Shown here one piece after another: positions 16,402 through 24,748 of a stretch of DNA of 26,449 bases. How positions within the stretch are numbered: position 1 is the stretch's first letter; the number at the start of each line of letters is the position of its first letter. The notes under the pieces were generated by a model. It was given only the letters and a program-made list of their open reading frames with translations, made no database searches and had not been told where the DNA came from. Source of the stretch: Alphaproteobacteria bacterium (lineage in GTDB: Bacteria > Pseudomonadota > Alphaproteobacteria > Micavibrionales > Micavibrionaceae); NCBI GenBank assembly GCA_016763095.1, contig JAESUK010000110.1, positions 1-26,449 of the forward strand, given 5' to 3'. The translations under genes were made by a program, and so were the position numbers.

Positions 16402-16441
16402 AGAGCGATCCTTGAAAAGAAATACATAATAGGAGTTGTCT

Positions 16442-17383
16442 ATGATTATTGTTTTTGGATCCCTTAATATGGATATGATGATTGACGTTGATAAATTACC
16501 ACAAGCGGGCGAAACCGTTTTATCTTCTGATGCACGTTTCTTACCTGGTGGAAAAGGTGCAAACCAAGCGTTTGCTTCGGCTCGATTAGGTGAAAAAACG
16601 GCTATGGTTGGTTCTGTTGGCGACGATGATTTTGGGCGTGCTCTCGCGGACCATCTCCGACATAATGGGGCAATGACCTCGGGTGTTGCTAAATCTGATA
16701 AACCGACAGGCGTGGCAGTTGTTACACGTGATGGACAGGGAGAAAATCGAATTATAGTTGCGTCTGGTGCAAATCTGGATGCAACAGCGGCGCAAGTTCC
16801 TGATGAAATTATGATTGCAGGCAATTACCTTCTTCTTCAGATGGAGCTTCCTGTTAGCGAGACGATTGAACTTTTGGAACGGGCTAAGGAAGCGGGGGTG
16901 AAGACTGTTCTTAATCTTGCGCCTGCAATTATGATTCCTACGAAAGTTCTCGCTTGTTTGGATTATTTGGTTGTGAACAGCATTGAGGCCATGCAAATTG
17001 CAGAAAAGCTTGGACTTGGGCGTGATTTAAGCCCTGAAAAATTGGCGCAAGCGTTGGCACAGGTTGGTGATTTGACGTGCATCATAACGGGTGGTGTTGA
17101 GGGCTCTATTGCTGTGACACAGGATGGTGATGCGTGGAAAGTGGAAACTGTTCGTGTTGAAGGTGATGAGCTTGTTGATACGACAGGTGCAGGTGATTGT
17201 TATTGTGGAACGCTGACGGCCTGCTTGCACGCAGGTAAAGATTTAGCGGAGGCTATGAGATACGGAAGTGTTGCTGCCTCATTGTCTGTTCGTGGGGAGG
17301 GGGCGCAAAGCTCATACCCATATTTGCAAGAAATTGAAGAGCTTTTGCCAGAAGTCCCTCCTGCTGTGAAGCTGAATTTATAA
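16442..17383 (+). CDS. rbsK: Ribokinase
   Basis: This is a PfkB-family ribokinase of 313 residues, the usual length; it phosphorylates D-ribose to ribose-5-phosphate. The N-terminal FGSLNMDMMIDVDKLPQAGE, the GGKGANQAFASARLG substrate loop, the GSVGDDDFGRAL segment and the NLAPA strand are ribokinase-typical. The catalytic and anion-hole motif DTTGAGDCYCGTL is near the C-terminus. The frame extends to a TTG at 16436, but AGGAG at 16431-16435 is 6 bp before ATG 16442, so I take 16442. No ribose transporter or RbsR is adjacent; ribose from the nearby nucleoside hydrolase is a likely source. Divergent from hemA. Confidence 0.93.
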   Translation: MIIVFGSLNMDMMIDVDKLPQAGETVLSSDARFLPGGKGANQAFASARLGEKTAMVGSVGDDDFGRALADHLRHNGAMTSGVAKSDKPTGVAVVTRDGQGENRIIVASGANLDATAAQVPDEIMIAGNYLLLQMELPVSETIELLERAKEAGVKTVLNLAPAIMIPTKVLACLDYLVVNSIEAMQIAEKLGLGRDLSPEKLAQALAQVGDLTCIITGGVEGSIAVTQDGDAWKVETVRVEGDELVDTTGAGDCYCGTLTACLHAGKDLAEAMRYGSVAASLSVRGEGAQSSYPYLQEIEELLPEVPPAVKLNL

Positions 17384-17464
17384 AATAAGTTTTCATAATT
17401 GTGTTGCGAGAGTGAAACTTTATTGCTAAAAGTAATTAAGAGATTTGAGGGGACTGCGTAACAA

Positions 17465-18385
17465 GTGGCTAATTCAAAAAATGAAAACTTAATTATACCA
17501 GGGCTGGATAGGGATATTGTATTACAAAAATCTCTTCATCCAATGGCTTGTGATGTGAAGCTGGGTTTTGTTTTTGATGCGTTGGCTAAGGGGCAAACTT
17601 CTAGAGATATACGCCATTATCACCCCCATATCCTACCCTCTACTATATCTATAGCTCGCGCTTATATTGAGGCTGTTAATGGTGAATATTTTAAAGCTAT
17701 TTCTGATGCTCAAACGTTAAGGTCTTTTAGCGTGTTGATAGATGAAAACTTAAGTCCTCGTTTGGTAGAACCCTTAAGTGAGATATTTGGTAAAGTTGTT
17801 GCTGTTGACGGTAGTGAGCTTGATGGATATAAAGATCCAGAACTTTGGGAATGGGCTGTAAACAATCAAATAGATTTAATTTTAACCCGTGATATTGTTA
17901 ACAAAAAGCCAGATGATTTATCTTATATTGCTGATTCCTATACAAAAAAAATATTATATCTAGATCATAAACAAGATAAAAGTTCTGTAACATGGTCAAA
18001 TCTTCCTATCTTAGGTCAGTTTTCAAGTTCAAGTTTTAAGCATGATGGTGTTCCTTTTTTGTTAAAAAGAAATAAAAAGGAAATATTTTCATATTTGGAT
18101 AATAGAAGTACCCCCCGAATTATGATTAATGGTGATGGGGTGACTTGTCAGAAAACATATCTGGAATTATTGGTGCAAGAGTTATATGACCAAAATGAAT
18201 ATTCTGGGGACTCAGAGCCTCAGGAAATTTTGGAAAGGCGAGATATCTATATACAAAAAATTTGGAATGAACTATGCCGACGTATGGGGCCTGACACTGT
18301 ACAAAGTTGGTCTGAGAGTAAAATGAAAAGCTTGATGGATAAAATTAGTGCGGGAGCAAATTCAAATACAGAACTTAATATGTGA
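17465..18385 (+). CDS. Fused DUF433-like and DUF5615-like (PIN-fold) protein
   Basis: The 306-residue protein joins two parts normally found as an adjacent toxin-antitoxin pair. Residues 20-72 (SLHPMACDVKLGFVFDALAK, TSRDIRHYHPHILPSTI, ARAYIEAV) match the DUF433 helical domain of VapB45-type antitoxins. Residues 88-145 (FSVLIDENLSPRLVEPLSEI, KDPELWEWAVNNQIDLILTRD) match the DUF5615 PIN-like domain, with Asp93, Glu94 and Asp143 in the usual acidic positions. Residues 170-306 are an unrecognised, polar extension. The start is GTG 17465, after GAGGGG with a long spacing of 12 bp; no in-frame ATG precedes the first domain. Function as a single polypeptide is unknown. Confidence 0.72.
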   Translation: MANSKNENLIIPGLDRDIVLQKSLHPMACDVKLGFVFDALAKGQTSRDIRHYHPHILPSTISIARAYIEAVNGEYFKAISDAQTLRSFSVLIDENLSPRLVEPLSEIFGKVVAVDGSELDGYKDPELWEWAVNNQIDLILTRDIVNKKPDDLSYIADSYTKKILYLDHKQDKSSVTWSNLPILGQFSSSSFKHDGVPFLLKRNKKEIFSYLDNRSTPRIMINGDGVTCQKTYLELLVQELYDQNEYSGDSEPQEILERRDIYIQKIWNELCRRMGPDTVQSWSESKMKSLMDKISAGANSNTELNM

Positions 18386-18479
18386 ATGGTTATGTAACTG
18401 GATATTGCAAAATACCAGATTCCTCGTAGACTCACCTTATTCAAATTGATTCTATTATTTTTACCTTGAGGGAGGATTC

Positions 18480-18926
18480 ATGTCTGTAGCTATGTCTGAG
18501 CGACAAGAAATTATTATGAATTTTGGATGTGCGCCTTCTTTAGATGACATTCTTACTCTTACACGGACTGTTTTGGGTGCTTTGCCTGATGAACTTGATG
18601 AGCTTGTTGACGATCTTGAGATTGATGTTCAAGATTTCCCTGATGAAGCCGCCGCGCAAGATGAAAATATAGAAGACCCGTATGACTTACTTGCGCTGTA
18701 TCGTTCAGCAAAAGAGCTTTCTCCTGGCGTTGAAAAAAAAGAGGCGGAAGGTAATGATCTTCTTATTCTCTACCGTCGTCCAATTCTTGATTTTTGGTGT
18801 GAAAGTGGTGAAACGTTTGAAGCAACACTACGCCAGATTATTGTAGAAGAAATCGCATCACAAAATGATTTCGCTGAAGATGATATTGATGAGATGGTGT
18901 CTCGTCACCATCAAGGAGTCTTGTAA
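18480..18926 (+). CDS. Degenerate MMP-like zincin family protein
   Basis: This 148-residue protein belongs to the family often annotated as MMP-like metallopeptidase (DUF1025, Zincin_1). The core LDDILTLTRTVLGALPDEL (21-39), the DVQDFPDEAA stretch, DPYDLLALYRSA (67-77) and LYRRPILDFWCESG (97-110) are diagnostic. The metal site that normally reads VLHEIxHHFG is here IIVEEIASQNDF (120-131), so all three metal-side histidines of HExxHH are replaced. It is probably inactive as a zinc peptidase and may have a structural or regulatory role. GGGAGG at 18470-18475 is a strong ribosome site 4 bp before ATG 18480. It converges on the nucleosidase gene 10 bp away. Confidence 0.82.
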   Translation: MSVAMSERQEIIMNFGCAPSLDDILTLTRTVLGALPDELDELVDDLEIDVQDFPDEAAAQDENIEDPYDLLALYRSAKELSPGVEKKEAEGNDLLILYRRPILDFWCESGETFEATLRQIIVEEIASQNDFAEDDIDEMVSRHHQGVL

Positions 18927-18936
18927 AACTGTCAAT

Positions 18937-19737
18937 CTATCGATTGAAAGTTAATTGTAAGGATTTCATTATTAATTGGGTGCTTGTATTCGCCGCGCTT
19001 AGAAATGTCTTATACTCGGTTACAATTGATGTATCTGGACTTGCTTTATCTGCGACAACTTTTACAGAAATAAAAGCTATTGAAGCTTTTCTTGAAAGTT
19101 GTGCCAAGGCGGCGCTCTCCATATCAACGAGCATTGCTTCTTTATCTAAGGTAGCTATACATTCTTTCTTCCTTTTACTGCCGACAAACTCTGATCCAGA
19201 TAGAATTGTTCCTTCGTATACCTTTCCAGGGAATGTTTCTGATAGAGCAGATGTTATCCAGTTTTTTAAGGTCGTATCAGACCGTAACACTGGATCTATT
19301 TGTTGATTGTTGGGAGTTGAGTGAAAGAGTTCTCCTGCTGCCATTAAGTGATTATTCTTATCATCGCTAGCGATGGAGTCATGCTGGATTATTTTCTTAG
19401 AGACGACAATATCTCCGATGTTTAAACTCTTGTTTAGCGCACCGCCTACGCCAGTTTGAATTATAGCGTCAACATTATATTTTTCTGTCACGAGAGTAAA
19501 TAAAATCCCTGCGTTAACTAAGCCTACACCTGAGCGTCCAATGAGTATGTCGCACGTAGGTAACTGTATTTTTTTGATTGTGAGGCTACTATTTTTACCA
19601 AGAGATATTTCTTCATATTCTAAGTCTTCTATTAAGGATTTTTCTTCGGACTCCATAGCAACGACTATGAGTAAGCACCTAATTTGGGCAACATTGCTTA
19701 GAATGTCACTCTTATATGGCTGGTAGCTAATCGTCAT
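18937..19737 (-). CDS. MTA/SAH nucleosidase-like (PNP/UDP phosphorylase family)
   Basis: The 266-residue protein has the purine-nucleoside phosphorylase/hydrolase fold. Marks are IGRSGVGLVNAGI (about 69-81), IIQTGVGGALNKSLNIGDIVVS (about 93-114), GTILSGSEFVGSKRKK (about 177-192), MLVDMESAALAQL with the catalytic-region Glu (about 205-217), and VKVVADKAS with the Asp that protonates the base. This matches 5'-methylthioadenosine/S-adenosylhomocysteine nucleosidase (MtnN/Pfs), which recycles SAM by-products; a futalosine-type or other nucleosidase is possible. It is about 30 residues longer than E. coli MtnN (232), mainly at the N-terminus and in the loop near 120-140. It follows htpG by 6 bp. 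Confidence 0.82.
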   Translation of the reverse strand: MTISYQPYKSDILSNVAQIRCLLIVVAMESEEKSLIEDLEYEEISLGKNSSLTIKKIQLPTCDILIGRSGVGLVNAGILFTLVTEKYNVDAIIQTGVGGALNKSLNIGDIVVSKKIIQHDSIASDDKNNHLMAAGELFHSTPNNQQIDPVLRSDTTLKNWITSALSETFPGKVYEGTILSGSEFVGSKRKKECIATLDKEAMLVDMESAALAQLSRKASIAFISVKVVADKASPDTSIVTEYKTFLSAANTSTQLIMKSLQLTFNR

Positions 19738-19743
19738 AAATAG

Positions 19744-21647
19744 TTAGCTTCCATTCTCGATGAAATAGTTCAAGCGCTTTGCAAACTCTGTTGGGTTACT
19801 TACAGGCTCTCCTAACGATATTTTAGCTTGATCGAGAAGAAGGTACGCAGCGTCTTTAACTTGGTCGTTCGCAGTGCTCTCCGCCAACTTTTTAATCAGT
19901 GAATGATCACCATTAATTTCCAAGATGCGTTTTGCTGATGTGTCATATTGTTGCTGTGTTTTTAATATGCGTTCCATTTTAAGGTCGACTTCATTTTGGG
20001 CGGCAATTAAACATGATGGTGAACTGGTTAGGCGTGTAGAAATCGTTACATCGCTAACGTCATCGGCTAAGGTTTCTTTTAATATTTCAATAAGCTTTTC
20101 TACTTTTTTGCTTGTTTTTGGTGTCGATTTTTTCTTCTTGTTGTCACCTTTTTCTGTGGTGTCAAAGCTATTCAAATCGATTGAACCCTTTGTCACAGAG
20201 GTGAAATTCTTTTCATCATATTCGAGAACAGATTGCAACCAGAAATCATCGATTGTGTCTTTAAATAGAAGAACTTCCAAGCCACGTGCTTTAAACCCTT
20301 CAAGTTGAGGAGAGTTCTTTAGCGTGTCGATATTTTCACCGCTGATGTAGTAAATCTCTTTTTGATCTTCTTTCATACGAGAAACATAATCCTTAAGAGA
20401 CACTGTTTCTGTTCCGCATGAGGTGGAGTAGAAGCGACAAATCTTTAAAATACCATCTTGATGTTCTGGAGCGTCATATAGTCCTTCTTTTATAACGGAG
20501 CCAAACTGTTGCCAGAATGTTAGAAATTTTTCAGCGTTGTCGCGAGATAGTTTCTCTACTCATTAAGGATTTTCTTTGCAACACCGTTACGTATTCTATT
20601 GATAACAGGGTTGTGTTGAAGCATTTCACGGCTGATATTTAGCGGTAAATCTTGGCTATCAATCACACCACGTAAAAAACGTAGCCATGGATACATTAAG
20701 TCTTTGCAATCATCGGTGATAAATACGCGCTTCACATATAGCTTTACTGCGTTTTTACGGCTTGGGTCAAAAAGATCCCATGGGCGCATGCTTGGTGTAT
20801 AGAGAAGACCTGTATATTCAATCTTTCCTTCTGCTTTCCAGTGTGTGGTCATAAGAGCTTCATCCATTTTGAAGCCCATAGAAAGATGAAGGAAGAAGTT
20901 TCTATACTCTTCTTCGCTAATCTCTGATTTTTGACGTGTCCAAAGTGCGCTTGCCGCGTTGATAGGTTGCTCAACCTCGTCAGAATCCTCATCAATACGT
21001 CCAAGGTATACAGGGACGTCAATATGATCTGACCAGATTTCGATGATCTCTTGAAGCTTTGGTGCAATTAAGAACTCGCTTGCTTCATCTTTAATATGAA
21101 GAATAACAACGGTTCCGCTTTGATCAATCAGCTCTTGCTGTTCTTTTGTTGCTGTGTCCATCGTATAGCCTGTTTTGCCGTCAGATGACCAAACATTGAA
21201 TTCTTTTGTGCCAATTTTGCGTGAGATCACATCAACTGTATTTGCCGCCATGAAAGAAGCATAAAAGCCAACGCCAAATTGACCAATAAGGTTGAGTGCG
21301 CCTTTGTCATCTTTTGAGTTTTTAAGCTCTTCCATAATGGCACTTGTACCAGATTTGGCAATTGTACCGAGATGTTCAATGAGGTCTTCACGATCCATCC
21401 CAATGCCGTTATCGATGATTGTGACCGTACGGTTATCAGTGTTTACGAGGACACGAATATGAGCCTCTTCTTTGTTGCCTTTTAGTTTTGTGTTGGTGTT
21501 TAACTCATAGCGTAAACGGTCGCAGGCATCAGAAGAGTTTGAGATTAATTCTCTGAGGAATACATCTTTGTTTGAATAGAGCGCGTTTGCTACTATATCT
21601 AGTAAGCGTCCTACATCAGTTCCAAAAGAGAGTTGTTCAGCAGTCAT
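19744..21647 (-). pseudogene. htpG: Chaperone HtpG (Hsp90), apparent frameshift
   Basis: HtpG is the bacterial Hsp90 chaperone, an ATP-driven dimer in the cytosol. The GHKL ATPase domain is intact: LISNSSDACDRLRYE, TIIDNGIGMDREDL, LIGQFGVGFYASF. The frame from 21647 ends at a TAG (20556-20558) right after NRIRNGVAKKILNE. Homology continues in another frame from about 20558 downward as EKLSRDNAEKFLTFWQQFG, through ICRFYSTS and YYISGE, to the stop at 19744. A single missing base before TAGAG would give Asn-Glu-Leu-Glu-Lys and a protein of about 634 residues, the usual size. As given, only the N-terminal and middle domains would be made. A sequence error is at least as likely as a true mutation. 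It lies 32 bp after pdxH. Confidence 0.92.
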
Positions 21648-21679
21648 GTTTTTATCCGTTATTTTAAGTCGTTTATTAT

Positions 21680-22282
21680 TTATGGGTAGACGCGTTCTGT
21701 TGTCCAGTTTCCATCTGCGCCCGTATCGGTCTTCGTGTATACAACACGATCATGTTGTCGGTAAGGCATTTCTTGCCAAAACTCAACTCTATCAGGGATA
21801 ACTCTAAATCCTGACCAATGGGGTGGGCGAGGGATATTATCTGTTTTACTGTATTTATCTTCGAAGTGTTTGATGCGTTCTTCGAAAACACTACGATTTT
21901 CTAAGTGAGAAGATTGTTTGGAGGCCCATGCGCCAATTTGACTTCCTCTGTCTCTTGTCGCGAAGTATTCATCTGCTTCTTGCGCTGCTACAGCAACAAT
22001 TTTACCCTCTATGCGGACTTGACGGTTTGTACTTTTCCAATAGAAGCAAAGGGACGCATAATCATTGCTCAGAATTTCTTGACCTTTACGACTTTCATAA
22101 TTGGTGTAAATGACAAAGCCACGTTTATCATAGCCTTTGAGAAGCATCATTCGGTTGCTTGGTCGTCCATTGTTTCCAACGGTGGCTAAATTTACAGCAT
22201 TATAATTATTTATTTCATGCTCTTCTGCTTCGGCAAGCCAAGCTTTAAATAATGTATTAGGATCTTTAGTCTCTGAGATCAT
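21680..22282 (-). CDS. pdxH: Pyridoxine/pyridoxamine 5'-phosphate oxidase
   Basis: PdxH is an FMN oxidase that makes pyridoxal 5'-phosphate from pyridoxine or pyridoxamine phosphate. The 200-residue length is normal. Family segments are VNLATVGNNGRPSNRMMLLKG, RGFVIYTNYESRKGQEI (FMN phosphate contacts), SLCFYWKSTNRQVRIEG, SQIGAWASKQSS, PPHWSGFRVIPDRVEFWQ and the ending ERVYP, close to the usual ERLAP. The substrate motif usually reading RLHDR is RQHDR here. It is the first gene of a likely pdxH-htpG-nucleosidase transcript. PLP is the cofactor of HemA, encoded nearby. Confidence 0.95.
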   Translation of the reverse strand: MISETKDPNTLFKAWLAEAEEHEINNYNAVNLATVGNNGRPSNRMMLLKGYDKRGFVIYTNYESRKGQEILSNDYASLCFYWKSTNRQVRIEGKIVAVAAQEADEYFATRDRGSQIGAWASKQSSHLENRSVFEERIKHFEDKYSKTDNIPRPPHWSGFRVIPDRVEFWQEMPYRQHDRVVYTKTDTGADGNWTTERVYP

Positions 22283-22416
22283 TGTCTATTTTCTTTTTGT
22301 AATAAAATGTTTCGTAAGTTTATTGGAATTGATGACATTTCGTCCTAGTCTTATCAAGTAGATTCGACAGTTAATACGATCAAATTGTCGTTAAATTTAA
22401 AAACGAGGTTAAAAAT

Positions 22417-22914
22417 ATGAAACATACATTTATAACATCACTGGCATTGATTGCTTTTTTGGTTGCAGGTTGTGCCCAGAATGGAAATCAGGGCGGTGTT
22501 TTTGGTTCTGTTAATAAACAACAGGTTGGTGCTGCTACAGGAGCAGTAATTGGTGGTATCTTAGGTTCTAATGTTGGCGGCGGTAAGGGTAAATATGTTG
22601 CCGTTGGTGTTGGTACACTTCTTGGTGCGTTGGCTGGAAGCGAGATTGGAAAATCTTTAGACCGCGCGGATCAGCTGTATGCGAATCGTGCAATGCAACA
22701 ATCTTATGAAGCCCCAATTGGTGAAACTGTTTCTTGGGCAAATCCAGAAAGTGGAAACTCAGGAAGCTATACACCTGTAAATGAAGGTTATGGCGATGAT
22801 ACTAATCGTTATTGCCGTGAGTATAAGCAAGAGATTGAAGTTGATGGGCGTAAAGAAGAAGCTTATGGAACAGCATGCCAAAACTCAGATGGAACATGGC
22901 AGATTGTAGGATAA
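22417..22914 (+). CDS. Glycine-zipper 2TM lipoprotein (17 kDa surface antigen-like)
   Basis: The 165-residue protein has a signal peptide and lipobox LVAGC (about residues 15-19), so it should be a lipoprotein. Residues 37-77 form a Gly-rich double glycine zipper (VGAATGAVIGGILGSNVGGG, then VGVGTLLGALAGSEIGKSLD), as in the rickettsial 17 kDa surface antigen and related outer-membrane lipoproteins. The C-terminal part (130-165) contains YCREYKQEIEVDGRKEEAYG and TACQNSDGTWQIV, the conserved end of this family with a likely Cys-Cys pair. It probably sits in the outer membrane. It is monocistronic, ending at a strong terminator, and has a CGACA/TGTCG inverted repeat upstream near 22375-22390. Confidence 0.9.
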   Translation: MKHTFITSLALIAFLVAGCAQNGNQGGVFGSVNKQQVGAATGAVIGGILGSNVGGGKGKYVAVGVGTLLGALAGSEIGKSLDRADQLYANRAMQQSYEAPIGETVSWANPESGNSGSYTPVNEGYGDDTNRYCREYKQEIEVDGRKEEAYGTACQNSDGTWQIVG

Positions 22915-22939
22915 GCTTTATCTGTAAAATATGAATTTT

Positions 22940-22965
22940 AAAAGCCGAGTTTACTCGGCTTTTTT
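22940..22965. terminator. Bidirectional terminator overlapping the 22951 gene's end
   Basis: AAAAGCCGAG, loop TTTA, CTCGGCTTTT with a T6 run is a perfect rho-independent hairpin after the glycine-zipper gene. On the minus strand its left A-tract gives the T-run for the convergent gene. The right arm of the hairpin encodes that gene's last residues (Lys-Lys-Ala-Glu), and its stop is in the loop. Confidence 0.93.
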
Positions 22966-24543
22966 AGTGTCTTCTTCGCTTGTGTCTTTTGTACTATCCG
23001 CTTGTTGTTCTTGTGGCAAGCTTTGCGTTCCACCCATCATTCCTCCACCAATATTTGGTACGGCTGCAGGAGCGGGTTGACTCATTTTGGGTTGCGCTGT
23101 TGGTTTTTGTTGCACCACATCCGGTATGTAAACATGGTTGAGGTCTTTTGTTGCAGATAAGCTATTTTGGTATTTGGGGTCTTTGATTGTTTCGGTTACG
23201 GATGCCGCAATAAACCGTGCAAATGATTGGTTCTTTGCTATTCCCTCAACATCTTCGATTGTAACAACGTCACCGTCTTTGCGTTTTTCTATGATTTTTT
23301 CACCAAGCGTAATCAGACTGTCGTATTTTATTTCTTGTTGTGATCCTTCGAATTCTAGGTTGAGAAGGTTTCTCGTGCCTTCATCGCCTAGGTCTTTTTG
23401 TGATTTTTCGAATGTTCTTGCGGCAATTTGTAGCGCGGATGCGCACCAACCGAATACTTTACCCTCCGTGAGCTTTTGGTTTTGCTTGTTTGCGACATCA
23501 ATGAAAGGCTGATTGCTTTGTGTTTCTAGACCTTGTGCGAGAACAAGGTCAAACGTTTCTTCGATGGCTTTCTCGTGATAGAGCTTGTTTTGCTCTTCTG
23601 AGATAAATGCATTGTATTTTGTATTGTCTATATCCTCTTCTGAAAGTTTAAAGCCAGTACATTTTTGGATCAGCATTGACGTTACTTTTATAATCGGGTC
23701 TTCGCTTGTGTGAATGGCTGTGGTCAGAATATGTTCTGGTGATTCATCATGCCATGCCATTGCTTGGGCCGGCTTACAAAAGTCCCACCATTGTTGATGT
23801 GCTTCATCTGCGATTGTTGTTGCAATGGATGCGGCAAATGTAAGTGGTGTAGAAATAAAGTGATGCTTTCTATCACTTATATCAATGTGGTTTTTCCACG
23901 CCTCTATCGTTGTCTCATATGCAAGTGGGAAGGGGTAATGCCAAGGGCGACCATTTGTTTTGGCAAGCATAGTATCAAGGCATCTTTCTCTTGCTATGTG
24001 CTTAATCATAGTGTCGTAGCCTTGACCTGCGAGGACAAGAACGGAGAATATGTCGGCTTGTAAGGTCGCCTTTGAAAAATTCATTGGACTACGTTTTGGA
24101 ATCAATGGTCCTGATTTTAACGTTTTATACTTTGGATGTTGTAATAGGCGTGCGGTATCAATCGCCATCCATCCAAGGTGATAGGCTTCATGTAAGGCAG
24201 ATTCTGTTGTGCTGTGATTATCTATGTTGATGGTGATAAGCCCAATCGCGTTTCTTTGTTCCCGTAGTCCCATCATGGATTGTGTCGTTTCAACGGCAAG
24301 TCCATGGAATTTTGAGTTTTGCGTGCTTTTTGATTTTCTTAGAATATTGAGGGCAATTGCGCCTGCTGGGTGAGATTGAAAAAATCTATCTTCTAACTCA
24401 ATGGCGTCATTTCTTTGTCCCATACGGTGAAAGATGTATTTCAACGACAGGTTAAAAGGAAGTTCTTCTACAAACGTAGTGAACCCTTGGCACATTTCGT
24501 GAATGTAATCTTGTTTTAGCGGTGAGCTTGATTGTATAGGCAT
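22951..24543 (-). CDS. Hypothetical protein with an HExxH motif
   Basis: The 530-residue protein is not assigned to a family I can name with confidence. Residues 112-128 read TTESALHEAYHLGWMAI, with His118-Glu119-x-x-His122, a classic zinc-metallopeptidase motif in a predicted helix. Downstream residues such as the Asp/Glu near 163 could give a third ligand. No signal peptide is seen, so it is probably cytosolic, unless secreted by another route. The last 80 residues (about 450-530) are low-complexity, rich in Gln, Pro, Ala, Ser and charged residues, with a Gly/Met patch (IGGGMMGG). Its terminal codons lie within a bidirectional terminator hairpin. It might belong to uncharacterised putative metallopeptidase families; I cannot verify which. 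Confidence 0.7.
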   Translation of the reverse strand: MPIQSSSPLKQDYIHEMCQGFTTFVEELPFNLSLKYIFHRMGQRNDAIELEDRFFQSHPAGAIALNILRKSKSTQNSKFHGLAVETTQSMMGLREQRNAIGLITINIDNHSTTESALHEAYHLGWMAIDTARLLQHPKYKTLKSGPLIPKRSPMNFSKATLQADIFSVLVLAGQGYDTMIKHIARERCLDTMLAKTNGRPWHYPFPLAYETTIEAWKNHIDISDRKHHFISTPLTFAASIATTIADEAHQQWWDFCKPAQAMAWHDESPEHILTTAIHTSEDPIIKVTSMLIQKCTGFKLSEEDIDNTKYNAFISEEQNKLYHEKAIEETFDLVLAQGLETQSNQPFIDVANKQNQKLTEGKVFGWCASALQIAARTFEKSQKDLGDEGTRNLLNLEFEGSQQEIKYDSLITLGEKIIEKRKDGDVVTIEDVEGIAKNQSFARFIAASVTETIKDPKYQNSLSATKDLNHVYIPDVVQQKPTAQPKMSQPAPAAVPNIGGGMMGGTQSLPQEQQADSTKDTSEEDTKKAE

Positions 24544-24748
24544 GTTTTGACATTCTTGTTATTCTTTGACGGGATAGTAATAATCCAGAAAGGTTAATAA
24601 ACTATCTATGCATTGATTGTTTCACGTTTTGAGCTCTAAGGAAAGTGATCTGGAGAAGCTACTGGATATTTTTATGGGATGGTGTAGGATGCGCGTTTGG
24701 AGACAAGTATAACAGTTATTTTATAAGTATTTTACAAAAGGTTTTTTT

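Noticed and set aside
17390..17435. Near inverted repeat AATAAGTTTTCA / TGAAACTTTATT after the ribokinase gene.
   Set aside because: Mismatches in the middle, a 17-base loop and no T run make it a poor terminator or operator candidate.
18398..18418. Bulged hairpin CTGGATATT-GCAA-AATACCAG after the DUF433/DUF5615 gene.
   Set aside because: No T tract follows and the stem is short and bulged; terminator or regulatory function is not supported.
24674..24712. A 12-codon reading frame upstream of fabI.
   Set aside because: No ribosome site or similarity; length is within chance expectation.
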